A program made the position numbers and the translations under genes. Below the pieces are notes generated by a model. The model ran no database searches. It saw only the letters and a program-made list of their open reading frames with translations, and had not been told where the DNA came from. Of a DNA stretch of 64,000 nucleotides, positions 47,129-55,419 are shown one piece after another (position 1 is the stretch's first letter; the number at the start of each line of letters is the position of its first letter). The DNA is from Solibacillus sp. FSL W7-1464 (lineage in GTDB: Bacteria > Bacillota > Bacilli > Bacillales_A > Planococcaceae): the NCBI RefSeq assembly GCF_038004425.1, contig NZ_JBBORC010000001.1:1527001-1591000 (forward strand). Direction: 5' to 3'.

Positions 47129-47992
47129 TTATTTAACGATTATATTATTTTTTATTTCCTTCTCCAGCATTTTCACCAGTTCTGCTTGTTCTAGATGTTG
47201 AAGTAGCGTTAATCCCTTTTCAATAAAACCTTCATCCGTTCCTTGTAGATTATTTAGGCAGACACCCTTTCTCACATAACAGATCGACAAGTTGATAAAA
47301 AGCTGCTCTGCTTTACATTTACTGCTAGCATCATTCAAAAGTTCCAGTGCGGTTTCATAGTCTTTTCCCTTTATATTAATAAGCGACAAATTGATCAGAA
47401 AATTTATTTTTAACTTATTAATATTTTGGAACCCGTTGTATTTGTCAATATGGCGAAAAGCGAATTCTTTTATTTTGGTCGCGGTTGAAACCGGAAATAC
47501 AAATAAAATGGCATTGAGCAAATAAATATCAGCTAAGTACAATGTATTTCGTTGCGAGAGATCTTTCCATATAGGAGATAAAGTTTCGGAAGCCAGTAAA
47601 AAATCACTGGACCTCGCCAAAACGAGCATGCCTTCCATTACTGTTCGGATATTCCTGATCAGATTGTCATTCGGATTGTGCTCTAAATAAGCAGTGCACT
47701 CTTCAATCATTCGGAGCAGGGCATTTTCGGAATTATATGTTTGATTGTAAAACTTCTTCATGATCCTTTGCCGGTCATGCATTTCATAATTGTTGCTTAT
47801 GTATTCAAATTCCTCGTAGGACATTTCGAGCCGACCTAAAAATTCCTTCAAAATCGAAAATTTAATTTCTCTGTTTTCTCCTTTTTCGAACTTCGAGTAA
47901 TTGCCCTGTGAGCATATTTTTTCGCTGACATATTGTTGTGAATAGCCTTTACCGACCCTGATTTCTTTTATAACTTGCCCGTAATTATTCAT
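47129..47992 (-). CDS. Rgg/GadR/MutR-family peptide-sensing transcriptional regulator
   Basis: A 287-residue regulator, the usual Rgg length. Residues 1-65 form an XRE helix-turn-helix (VIKEIRVGKGYSQQYVSEKICSQGNYSKFEKG); the remainder is an all-helical TPR-like Rgg C-terminal domain (from RQRIMKKFYNQTYNSENALL onward). Rgg proteins bind short hydrophobic pheromones imported by oligopeptide permease. The gene diverges from a 19-codon hydrophobic peptide gene and from an exporter operon, the classic arrangement for a regulator and its signal. ATG at 47992 follows AGGTGATG. Direct targets are inferred. Confidence 0.85.
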   Translation of the reverse strand: MNNYGQVIKEIRVGKGYSQQYVSEKICSQGNYSKFEKGENREIKFSILKEFLGRLEMSYEEFEYISNNYEMHDRQRIMKKFYNQTYNSENALLRMIEECTAYLEHNPNDNLIRNIRTVMEGMLVLARSSDFLLASETLSPIWKDLSQRNTLYLADIYLLNAILFVFPVSTATKIKEFAFRHIDKYNGFQNINKLKINFLINLSLINIKGKDYETALELLNDASSKCKAEQLFINLSICYVRKGVCLNNLQGTDEGFIEKGLTLLQHLEQAELVKMLEKEIKNNIIVK

Positions 47993-48021
47993 TTCATCAC
48001 CTAAATTATTCTTTTAGGCAT

Positions 48022-48045
48022 ATTATACACTTTTCGTCGTATAGT
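48022..48045. promoter_or_regulatory. Divergent promoter region of rgg and the peptide gene
   Basis: On the minus strand a perfect TATAAT (48027-48022) lies 18-19 bp from TTTACA/TTACAA and would serve rgg. On the + strand TATAGT (48040-48045) lacks a -35 box at the proper distance, as expected for a promoter needing an activator. An Rgg operator would be sought here. Confidence 0.5.
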
Positions 48046-48075
48046 TTGTAAAATTAATACAAAGGAGGGGACGAT

Positions 48076-48135
48076 ATGGTAGATTTATTAATCACAACTT
48101 TAGAACTGTGGATTATTGGAACTGGTGGAGGATAA
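48076..48135 (+). CDS. SHP-like 19-residue hydrophobic peptide (putative pheromone precursor)
   Basis: ATG at 48076 with a near-perfect AAAGGAGGGG at 48061-48070 encodes MVDLLITTLELWIIGTGGG and stops at 48135. The C-terminal part E-L-W-I-I-G-T-G-G-G resembles streptococcal short hydrophobic peptides, whose active ends start with Asp or Glu, continue with Ile/Val and finish in Gly-Gly (for example DIIIIVGG). It lies 84 bases from the divergent rgg-like gene and 65 bases before a secreted-protein gene. It lacks the basic N-terminus common in SHPs, so processing and export are uncertain. Confidence 0.7.
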   Translation: MVDLLITTLELWIIGTGGG

Positions 48136-48200
48136 GTTAAGGATTTAGAAATTCATATATAGCAATCAGGCTTTGGAATAGGAACTAGGAGGAATCAATG

Positions 48201-48518
48201 ATGAAAAAATTTAAATTGTTAAGTTTAAGTTTATTAACAGCAATTTCTTTAAGTGTATCCGTAAATATTTCAAGTATCCAAGCAGCTGAAAGTTTGACGC
48301 CTGAAGCTTCTGTAACATCCGATACACTCTGGTATTCAAAAGAAGTGCCATATACAACGACCCAATCGATGTGGGTGACGGTTACCAAGAACGGTAAAAC
48401 GTATTCTGGTTATTTGTATAATCGCGGCTATGCTGTAGGAAAGCCGGGCTATTCCTTCTTTTCAGGCACGCTTAAAACAGGACCATATGCACCGCTAAGT
48501 AACGCAGACCATGAGTAA
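48201..48518 (+). CDS. Secreted small protein of the Rgg-linked locus
   Basis: A 105-residue precursor. The signal peptide has a KKFK start, a hydrophobic core and an IQA-A cleavage site (about residue 29). The mature ~76 residues are rich in Tyr, Ser, Thr and Gly (SKEVPYTTTQSMWVTV, then repeated GY/YSGY elements) and contain no cysteine. I do not recognise the family; size and setting suggest a bacteriocin-like or signalling effector. ATG at 48201 is eight bases after AGGAGG, better than the ATG at 48198. A hairpin follows before the transporter genes. Confidence 0.75.
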   Translation: MKKFKLLSLSLLTAISLSVSVNISSIQAAESLTPEASVTSDTLWYSKEVPYTTTQSMWVTVTKNGKTYSGYLYNRGYAVGKPGYSFFSGTLKTGPYAPLSNADHE

Positions 48519-48551
48519 TGTGTAAAAACTGAATCTGATAATTTTCCAATA

Positions 48552-48612
48552 TCCTCTTTGACTAGGATGAGCCCTCCGTTTTTTGGCAAATCTGCTCAAA
48601 GAGGAATTTCTA
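48552..48612 (+). terminator. Inverted repeat between the secreted protein and the ABC genes
   Basis: TCCTCTTTGA (48552-48561) and TCAAAGAGGA (48596-48605) are perfectly complementary around a 34-base loop and a T-rich stretch follows. It may be a partial terminator setting a higher level of the secreted protein than of the transporter. Confidence 0.55.
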
Positions 48613-48647
48613 TTTTCAGCATCTTAACAGGGGAAGGAGGGTGAATG

Positions 48648-51131
48648 ATGAATGAAGTGATCCGTTTTCTCATAAAAGGCTGGTTAAAAAGCAACTATAT
48701 TTTTATATTACCTGTTGCGATTTTCGTTTTTGTCGGGGCGATGCTCGTTATTAATAGTACGCAACCAGAAGCTACCAAGCAGGAACTGCAGGAAACGTTC
48801 AACAACCGAAAAGATACAGTACATTTGTTGATTACGAGCACACTAACTAAAGAACGGGTTATAGGTCTCACTCCGGAAGAACAGCAATCATTGGAGAGCC
48901 TCCTATTAAAAGAGCAATATATAAACGGTATTTTAAAGAAATTAGACGAGAATGATTTACAGATTGTCAACGAGCAGCTTGCCTATTTAAACGAATATGA
49001 AAACTACATAGCATTTAAAGCAATCCCATATCTCGGAGAACATACAGTGGCAGTTGAAAGAGAGAAGGCGGAAACACTTGCGGATCATCAGTTGGCCTAT
49101 ACGGAACAAGATACTCCATTTAAAACGGCCTTGTTTACAAAACAATTATTCCAGATTTTATTCAGTCCGGTTACAGCTTTTCTTCTATTATTGGTTTTTT
49201 GCTATAAATATATATTTGACCGGGAAAATCGGACATTCGATTTCTTTAAAATCAATTCATTGTCCAATACAGCGATTTATTTAGGATACTTGATACCCTT
49301 ATTGATGGTCGTCTTGAGTTATATCGTCATCATATGCGTTGTATCGTTACTACCGCCATTAATAACAGGGAATCTCAACACAATTTACTATCCTGTTGAA
49401 GTGGCATTGAATTCCGAAACTATTTTAGTCCCAATATGGAAATGGCTTGTGTTTATTCCGATTGGCTGGGGGATTTTCAGTGCGATGTTATTGCTGCTGT
49501 TTACTTGCCTGATTAAACAGCAGGCGAAATTAGGATTATTGTTTTCGCTGATTAGTTTACCGGTTTTATTCAGCTATATGATTTCTTTGAAAACCGGGTT
49601 TCAAATATATAATCCGATTCATTTGATTGTTTCATATGACCAGCTATTACTGGATCCGAATCGTTTTGTCACTTATTTAATCATCATGTTAGTTCTAGGA
49701 GTGATCGGTACAGGTATTACTTATGCTGTCATTAATATGAAAAGTGTCAGTTTTGGAATTCCTGAATATACAGCATCCAAAAAACAGTATCGACCAAACA
49801 GGAAATTTAAATTATTACAATTTGAGCATCTAAAGAAGAAGCGGAAAGGTCATATTTTTTTGATCGTACTTATGCTGTTCGGAATATTTGGCGGTACGGT
49901 CATTGTGGTGAATGAGCAGTTCCAAACATTTCCTGACAATGCACTGAAAATAATCGAGCGTTCCCAAAATACGATTATCCAGGATCAAGCACATTGGAGA
50001 CTCGTCGCAGATGAATTTGAAATGGAGCAGGAATTGCAACGGCGGATGGCTGAGGAAACGGGTGAAGAGCTGGAAATACTTGATCAAAATCCTTACCAGT
50101 CTATGATCAAACAATTAGAAATGCGATTTGAGGCGTTGGAACATCTCAAGGCTGATATTCATTCTCCTGTATTTTCCGAGACATTTCGGGATGTGATGAA
50201 CTCATTTGAGCCAGGTTCTTACAGAGAAAGCGATAATACGCTTTGGACGTTGACCGACATGGCATCGGAAGAGCAGGAAATACTACTGGATGACAGAAGA
50301 ATAACCCCGTGGCCGCTTGGACATAAATGGGTATCTAATTTTGATAATCCGAGTCAGGCTTTAGACCAGGAACATTATGAACGTTTAAAACTGTTCCAGG
50401 AACAAAATACAAAATACGGAGACAGCAGCTCTTTTGCAATGTACAGGTTCTTTGAATGGAACATGATGCTGTTCGTCCTGGCCTTATTTGTACTGTTGTT
50501 ATGGACAACGATGGCCGATGAATACCGAGCGAATCCGTCGATGAACTTTTTAGCGACAAAGCCGGTTCGATTTACTTCTATTTATATATCGAAATGGGTT
50601 TATAATTTAGCGATTGCCAGTAGTTTGGTGCTCATTACGGGTACTATTATTTTTCTGATCGCCACATTTATTGGCGGTGTAGGCGAGACGGATTATCCGA
50701 TCCTGGTATATGCAACAGAACGGCTGGAGGAGCACTATTTCTTTTCAACAGCGAATAATGCCTATTTTTATTTTGAAAGTTTGACATCGCTGCTCGTTAA
50801 AAGTGTTGTGCTTGTATTCATGCAGCTATTCTTCTTAAATAGCTTGTTCAGCTTTGTCGGGAAATTGTTGAAAAATCATTATGCAGCGATTATCGTTACA
50901 TTCATACTTGTCATTGCCGGGTACTTTGCCGGGAACCATTATATTGAACTCGCAATTAGTTTGTATAATCCGTTTGTATATTTTGATACATGGAATATTG
51001 TAGATGGCTGGAAATCGATTGAGGCGAACAACGGAAAAATGAATTTTTTGACAGGTACGGTCATTTTACTAATCAGCGGAACCGTATTGTTCGGCATGGG
51101 GCTTCTATTTAAAAGGAAGGTGACATCATAA
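48648..51131 (+). CDS. Double-module ABC-2 type permease
   Basis: A protein of about 827 residues made of two similar permease halves. Each starts with a basic segment and a single helix (IFILPVAIFVFVGAMLV near residue 20; HIFLIVLMLFGIFGGTVIVV near 403), then a large extracytoplasmic domain (~130 and ~180 residues) and a block of five to six helices. Such tandem fusions supply both membrane subunits of an exporter. ATG at 48648 follows AAGGAGGGTGA. The stop overlaps the ATPase start (TAATG). Likely role: export of, or immunity to, the secreted product of this locus (inference). Confidence 0.82.
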   Translation: MNEVIRFLIKGWLKSNYIFILPVAIFVFVGAMLVINSTQPEATKQELQETFNNRKDTVHLLITSTLTKERVIGLTPEEQQSLESLLLKEQYINGILKKLDENDLQIVNEQLAYLNEYENYIAFKAIPYLGEHTVAVEREKAETLADHQLAYTEQDTPFKTALFTKQLFQILFSPVTAFLLLLVFCYKYIFDRENRTFDFFKINSLSNTAIYLGYLIPLLMVVLSYIVIICVVSLLPPLITGNLNTIYYPVEVALNSETILVPIWKWLVFIPIGWGIFSAMLLLLFTCLIKQQAKLGLLFSLISLPVLFSYMISLKTGFQIYNPIHLIVSYDQLLLDPNRFVTYLIIMLVLGVIGTGITYAVINMKSVSFGIPEYTASKKQYRPNRKFKLLQFEHLKKKRKGHIFLIVLMLFGIFGGTVIVVNEQFQTFPDNALKIIERSQNTIIQDQAHWRLVADEFEMEQELQRRMAEETGEELEILDQNPYQSMIKQLEMRFEALEHLKADIHSPVFSETFRDVMNSFEPGSYRESDNTLWTLTDMASEEQEILLDDRRITPWPLGHKWVSNFDNPSQALDQEHYERLKLFQEQNTKYGDSSSFAMYRFFEWNMMLFVLALFVLLLWTTMADEYRANPSMNFLATKPVRFTSIYISKWVYNLAIASSLVLITGTIIFLIATFIGGVGETDYPILVYATERLEEHYFFSTANNAYFYFESLTSLLVKSVVLVFMQLFFLNSLFSFVGKLLKNHYAAIIVTFILVIAGYFAGNHYIELAISLYNPFVYFDTWNIVDGWKSIEANNGKMNFLTGTVILLISGTVLFGMGLLFKRKVTS

Positions 51132-51997
51132 TGGTATTGCAGGTGAATGGACTTGAAATGAAATACAAAAGTAAACAAGTCCTGGATAAGATTACGTTTT
51201 CTATCGGTACCAGTGAAATAATAGGCATTGTAGGACCGAATGGGGCAGGGAAATCAACATTAATGCGCTCGGTTTTAGGCTTGGAAGAAATAAACAAGGG
51301 CTCTGTCCACATTAATAATATTCCCAACACCAACCCTGAATTTTTCAAATATATTTCTTTCTTGCCAAGTGATAATTACTTATATATGCAATTAACCGGC
51401 TATGATCATCTGTCGTTTGTAGCGAACATTTACCATATACCGCAGCAAGAAATAGAAGAAGTCATCGAGTTGATCGGCATCCGCTCATATGTGCATCAGC
51501 CCGTCAAATCCTATTCATACGGGATGCGTCAACACTTGCTGATCGCGTTAAGTATATTGACAAAGCCGCTCATTATTTTAATGGATGAACCTTTTAATGG
51601 ACTGGATCCGACGAGCATTATTGAATTAAAACAATTGATAGAGGTGCTCCATGCTAAAGGAATCAGCATTGTCATTTCGACGCATAATCTGGATTTACTG
51701 GAGGATTTGACGGAGGCAATCTGGTTTCTTAAAGAAGGGAAGCTTTATACGGATCCGTTGCAGTCAAATAAGGAAGTACAATACGAAATTAAGTATTCCT
51801 GTGATGGTGATCTTTCACAAATAATGAAAAAGAGTCATCTGCCTTTCCAAACAAACGAGAATCTGCTCATTACAGATGCAACATTTGCGATTGAAACCTA
51901 TCTTCAGTGGCTGCTGAAAAATGGTGTGCGTATCCATTCGGTGAATCCGATTAAAAGGAACTTGGAGGAACTGTACCGTGAATTTTATGGTCTATAA
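51131..51997 (+). CDS. ABC transporter ATP-binding protein of the Rgg-linked exporter
   Basis: A 288-residue ATPase. Walker A is GPNGAGKST, the signature is a slightly degenerate SYGMRQHLLIA, and Walker B is LIILMDEPFNGLDP with the STHNLD switch histidine. A ~70-residue C-terminal extension follows. Bacitracin/lantibiotic-exporter-like class. The ATG overlaps the permease stop by one base, so the two form one transporter. A perfect terminator follows. Confidence 0.9.
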   Translation: MVLQVNGLEMKYKSKQVLDKITFSIGTSEIIGIVGPNGAGKSTLMRSVLGLEEINKGSVHINNIPNTNPEFFKYISFLPSDNYLYMQLTGYDHLSFVANIYHIPQQEIEEVIELIGIRSYVHQPVKSYSYGMRQHLLIALSILTKPLIILMDEPFNGLDPTSIIELKQLIEVLHAKGISIVISTHNLDLLEDLTEAIWFLKEGKLYTDPLQSNKEVQYEIKYSCDGDLSQIMKKSHLPFQTNENLLITDATFAIETYLQWLLKNGVRIHSVNPIKRNLEELYREFYGL

Positions 51998-52000
51998 TAG

Positions 52001-52043
52001 AAACAAGCCGTTGTCAGAAAGGATGACAACGGCTTGTTTTAAG
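52001..52043. terminator. Terminator of the Rgg-linked operon
   Basis: A 15-bp perfect stem (AAACAAGCCGTTGTC at 52001-52015 and its complement at 52025-52039) followed by T; also serves the convergent DUF4256 gene. Confidence 0.9.
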
Positions 52044-52057
52044 TTGAAATCGATAAA

Positions 52058-52621
52058 TCAGACAGTAAGAGAACCTCTAAATCCTCGCGCGCCATAGTAT
52101 GAGTCAGCACCGTTATGGTACATGAAAATTGTTTCGTAACGACGGTCGCAGAAAATCGCTCCGCCAAGTTTACGGATATCCGGTGGTGTCAAAACCCAAC
52201 TGGATGTTTTTAAATCGAATTTTCCGAGTTGCTGCAATGAGCGGTATTCGACTTCGGTTAAAATGTCAATTCCCATTGATGCGGCCATATTCATCGCACT
52301 GTCTTCCGGTTTGTTTTTCTTACGCGCATCCAATGCTTCCTGGTCATAACAAATACTTCTGCGTCCTTTAGGGCTTTCAGCTGAGCAGTCCATAAATGTA
52401 TAGGTGTCCGTTTCATGGTTGTATGCAACGACATCAGGTTCTCCTTCTGTACGTTCCATTTCATGAAGTGACCACAGTTTCACAGGATTTGCTTCGAGCT
52501 TTGTCTGAACATTTTCCCAATCGATATTCGGATGACGTTCCATATGCTGTAAAAAGCGTGCTTTCAATGTTGAAAGAAGTTGTTCTTGCTGTTCGTTTGT
52601 TAATACTTTTTTAGCTGCCAT
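52058..52621 (-). CDS. DUF4256 family protein
   Basis: A soluble protein of about 187 residues matching DUF4256 throughout: KARFLQHMERHPNIDW near the start, MDCSAESPKGRRSICYDQEALDARKKNKP in the middle and FMYHNGADSYYGARGFRG at the end. Function unknown. ATG at 52621 is ten bases after GAGGTG. Single gene. Confidence 0.88.
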   Translation of the reverse strand: MAAKKVLTNEQQEQLLSTLKARFLQHMERHPNIDWENVQTKLEANPVKLWSLHEMERTEGEPDVVAYNHETDTYTFMDCSAESPKGRRSICYDQEALDARKKNKPEDSAMNMAASMGIDILTEVEYRSLQQLGKFDLKTSSWVLTPPDIRKLGGAIFCDRRYETIFMYHNGADSYYGARGFRGSLTV

Positions 52622-52776
52622 AATAGTGAACACCTCGTTAAGTAGTTGATGCTTTTAATGATACTGTAGTTTTGAGAATAATGTCTAGTAATGGTTAACT
52701 CTCATAAAAAAAAGCTGCTTCTAAACATAGGTTGTATCATAATTATAGTTTACAGGAATGAATTGTTTCATATGGG

Positions 52777-52805
52777 TAGACAAATGAATAAGTTTGTTAT
52801 ATACT
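52777..52805 (+). promoter_or_regulatory. Sigma-A promoter of the cold-shock gene
   Basis: TAGACA (52777-52782), a 17-bp spacer and TATACT (52800-52805). It gives a 5' UTR of about 145 nt. Confidence 0.65.
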
Positions 52806-52837
52806 AATGTTAATAAGAAATGTTACAAGACAACAAT

Positions 52838-52899
52838 AAATTCACCTATTACAATATGTATTCGTGTTTTATTTAGTACTTATTGTAATATGTGAATTT
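52838..52899 (+). promoter_or_regulatory. Long hairpin in the cold-shock gene 5' UTR
   Basis: AAATTCACCTATTACAATA (52838-52856) and the matching arm at 52881-52899 form a 19-bp stem with one mismatch and a 24-base loop, followed by TTTTCTTT. It is A/U-rich and could act as a temperature-responsive structure or a weak terminator. Confidence 0.7.
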
Positions 52900-52955
52900 T
52901 TTTCTTTATGAGGAATTGTGATCTTATTAAATTTAATTAAATGGAGGTCATTTAA

Positions 52956-53156
52956 ATGACACAAGGTACAGTAAAATGGTTTAACGCAGAAAAAGGTTTT
53001 GGATTTATCGAAGTTGAAGGCGGAAACGACGTATTCGCTCACTTCTCAGCAATCCAAGGCGACGGTTTCAAATCTTTAGACGAAGGTCAAAAAGTTGAAT
53101 TTGAAATCGAAGACGGTCAACGTGGCCCACAAGCTACAAACATCGTAAAACTTTAA
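52956..53156 (+). CDS. cspB: Cold-shock protein (CspA/CspB family)
   Basis: A 66-residue OB-fold RNA chaperone. RNP1 (KGFGFIEV) and RNP2 (VFAHFSAI) are intact and the length is exactly that of B. subtilis Csp proteins. It binds single-stranded RNA and DNA and helps translation in the cold and in stationary phase. ATG follows GGAGGTCATTTAA. Codon use is strongly biased to high-expression codons (GGT, GAA, AAA). The long structured leader suggests post-transcriptional control, as in other csp genes. Confidence 0.97.
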   Translation: MTQGTVKWFNAEKGFGFIEVEGGNDVFAHFSAIQGDGFKSLDEGQKVEFEIEDGQRGPQATNIVKL

Positions 53157-53172
53157 TTTTAAAGCTTAACGA

Positions 53173-53208
53173 TAAACTGCATCCCGAATACGGGGTGCAG
53201 TTTTTTTG
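53173..53208 (+). terminator. Terminator of the cold-shock gene
   Basis: AAACTGCATCCC and GGGGTGCAGTTT form an 11-12 bp stem followed by TTTTG. Confidence 0.88.
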
Positions 53209-53340
53209 TGATTTATCTTTTTTAGTGTCGTTAGTTAGGGAGTATCTTATTCCTTTGTTTACTTATATTCTGCTAGTCATTATGTACAAAGAGCTGTATA
53301 CGGAAAGCGAATAGAGAGTCCGGGGAATAATTAAAATGTA

Positions 53341-53377
53341 AAAGATGCTTAGCCAAATCTGGCAAAGCATCTTTTTT
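53341..53377. terminator. Bidirectional terminator
   Basis: AAAGATGCTT with GCCA/TGGC inside and AGCATCTTT, with A and T runs on both sides; it serves the minus-strand serine hydrolase. Confidence 0.8.
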
Positions 53378-53406
53378 GCAGCGGTATTTATAAAATTAAA
53401 CCACAC

Positions 53407-54714
53407 TTAGTTTAATAGCGCATCACGTACCTCATTGCGAAAATCTGCATCGTTCAAAAGCTTTCTTTCAAATGAATTTCGGTTGTTTCTCAACAGGAAA
53501 TGTTCATGAAATTTCAGGTCATTAAGCAAAATAACAATTTCGAACTGATCTCCCTTAAGATTTTCAACATACATCGCATTATTTAAGATGAACAGTGTAG
53601 AGCCGCCTTTTGAGCCAATATGTGTATATTTTTTATGATTTTCTTCATTTAACTGCATCGGCCACTCCATCAGATCCCGGATAGTTTCGGCAGCATTTGC
53701 TGGCAGCTCGTCATTGGAAATAAGGGAGAGCAGTTTGCCGTATTCATTTGCTGAAGCGCCAATTAACCGATCTGACCAAACTCTTTGTACGGCAGGGGAT
53801 GAGTCGAATTTAGCTTCACTTGCATTAATTTCGCCTGTTTTCATTTGCAGGCTGATCGATTGTGCTAAATTACGATAGTCTTCCATTGATAACTTTTCGA
53901 GCGCATCGATTAATTCTTTTTCGGACAGTCCATCTTTTTGCATAGAATCAGGAATCAAGAGTGCACTGACAATTGGATAAACATCTTCATGCTGTGTTAA
54001 GCCTAACACTGTTTTGCGCTGATTTATCGCATCGACACCGAGCAGATTGATTAAATAGTCTGTATTGGCATTGGAGCTATACGTAACCATCCCTTTTGCA
54101 ACATCATGTAAAGTGACTGCATTATTTTGGATGCCCCCATTTTGTTTCACAGCTTCCAACCATGCTTCATGACCACCCCCATCCGTATTTTTCAAATAAT
54201 AACGGTTCAGATCGGCCAATGGAATTGTCTGGTCTTTTTGAATTTTATTTTCTTCGACCTGCATCGCATATTCAACGGCAATAAGGATTTTTACTGTACT
54301 TGCCAATGGCCGTATAACAGTTGACTGATAAGTAATGACAGGTTCACCGTTTTCAGCAACATATAAAGAGCTGGATTCCGGATTTTCCTTTAAATGTTGA
54401 ATAACATAATTGGGATTGTCCCGGAGTAGAGCATATGCTGCAATTCCTGCAATTAAAGAAAGAACACCATATATAGTTAACCTCTTTTTTGTATAAGTTT
54501 TATGATCAAACAAAATCATAGCCAGAACACCGAACAGGAAAGCGGTGAAGTAATTTATATTGAACACTAAAACGGCAATAATAATTCCTAATACGATAGC
54601 AACCGTTACAATGGCTTTCTCAACTTCTTCACGTGTTCTTTGTTTCTTATTCAATAAAGGTATTAAAGTAAGGAAAACAATTCCGGACAAACCGATCCAA
54701 CCATAAATATTCAT
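53407..54714 (-). CDS. Membrane-anchored class A beta-lactamase-like serine hydrolase
   Basis: A 435-residue protein. Three to four membrane helices occupy residues 1-115, followed by a beta-lactamase2-type domain. Visible motifs are SxxK in ASTVKILIAVEYAM (about residue 138), SSNANTDYL in place of the SDN loop, and HIGSKGGST in place of KTG. Domain order (membrane N-terminus, outward enzyme) fits a penicillin-binding-like or peptidase role more than drug resistance. ATG at 54714 follows AAGGAGGAAG. Monocistronic. Confidence 0.82.
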   Translation of the reverse strand: MNIYGWIGLSGIVFLTLIPLLNKKQRTREEVEKAIVTVAIVLGIIIAVLVFNINYFTAFLFGVLAMILFDHKTYTKKRLTIYGVLSLIAGIAAYALLRDNPNYVIQHLKENPESSSLYVAENGEPVITYQSTVIRPLASTVKILIAVEYAMQVEENKIQKDQTIPLADLNRYYLKNTDGGGHEAWLEAVKQNGGIQNNAVTLHDVAKGMVTYSSNANTDYLINLLGVDAINQRKTVLGLTQHEDVYPIVSALLIPDSMQKDGLSEKELIDALEKLSMEDYRNLAQSISLQMKTGEINASEAKFDSSPAVQRVWSDRLIGASANEYGKLLSLISNDELPANAAETIRDLMEWPMQLNEENHKKYTHIGSKGGSTLFILNNAMYVENLKGDQFEIVILLNDLKFHEHFLLRNNRNSFERKLLNDADFRNEVRDALLN

Positions 54715-54901
54715 TTATGTACTTCCTCCTTAATAAAACCAAGTTAATCCAATAACAATTGCTGCCGGATTTACAACTAAGCTAGTTAATACTGTCTTTT
54801 ACGGAGGAAAACAGTAAAAGTTTCATTTTTATGGAAAATTCCTTGTTTGTATTTTAGTTTATAGGTGTATGTAATCTTCCCGAAAAGCCAAAATGAAAAG
54901 A

Positions 54902-54936
54902 AAACGCTACAAATTTTGTAGCGCTTCCTTTTCGTT
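54902..54936 (-). terminator. Terminator of the SASP gene
   Basis: On the minus strand GCGCTACAA and TTGTAGCG pair around a short loop and are followed by TTTTCTTTT. Confidence 0.8.
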
Positions 54937-54938
54937 AA

Positions 54939-55151
54939 TTATTGTTGATTGTTTGAATTACCGCGTAATTGCTGCTCTGCCATTTGAACTAGGCGTTTCG
55001 TAATTTCGCCACCTACAGAGCCGTTAGCACGTGCCGAAGCATCTGGTCCTAATTGAACACCAAACTCTTGTGCAATTTCGTACTTCATTTGGTCAACTGC
55101 TTGTTGTGCACCAGGTACACGTAATTTGTTTGAGCTGTTGTTGTTTGCCAT
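54939..55151 (-). CDS. sspA: Small acid-soluble spore protein, alpha/beta type
   Basis: A 70-residue DNA-coating spore protein. The germination-protease site YEIAQEFGV and the DNA-binding signature [20 protein letters not shown] are both intact; the Asn/Gln-rich ends are usual. It saturates and protects spore DNA against UV and heat and is degraded for amino acids in germination. ATG follows AGGAGG. A sigma-G promoter lies 24-52 bases upstream. The assignment to sspA rather than another paralogue is arbitrary. Confidence 0.97.
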   Translation of the reverse strand: MANNNSSNKLRVPGAQQAVDQMKYEIAQEFGVQLGPDASARANGSVGGEITKRLVQMAEQQLRGNSNNQQ

Positions 55152-55174
55152 TTGTTATCGCCTCCTTCTGACAT

Positions 55175-55203
55175 TAGAATGTACCGGGAAGAGAGTTTCA
55201 TAC
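55175..55203 (-). promoter_or_regulatory. Sigma-G (forespore) promoter of the SASP gene
   Basis: On the minus strand GTATG (55203-55199), a 17-bp spacer and CATTCTA (55181-55175). Both boxes fit the sigma-G consensus GHATR and CATWHTA without mismatch. Confidence 0.85.
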
Positions 55204-55419
55204 TATATCAGGAATAGGTAATTTACAGTTCAATTGGTAACGTTTTTATAAAATGGTGAAGTTTTTATAATGACCGATTGCCATCGATAAACATCAAATC
55301 ATACACGATAAAACATACCGTAACTAAAACAAATTAGAAAAATTGTCGGATTGTATCATTTGGAATAAAGTGGTTTAATTGGGACATCTAGTATAGATTC
55401 ATCGAAAGGAATGACTTTT

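Noticed and set aside
48201-48518. Lactococcin 972-family bacteriocin
   Set aside because: Setting and size are reminiscent, but I could not match the mature sequence to that family's motifs.
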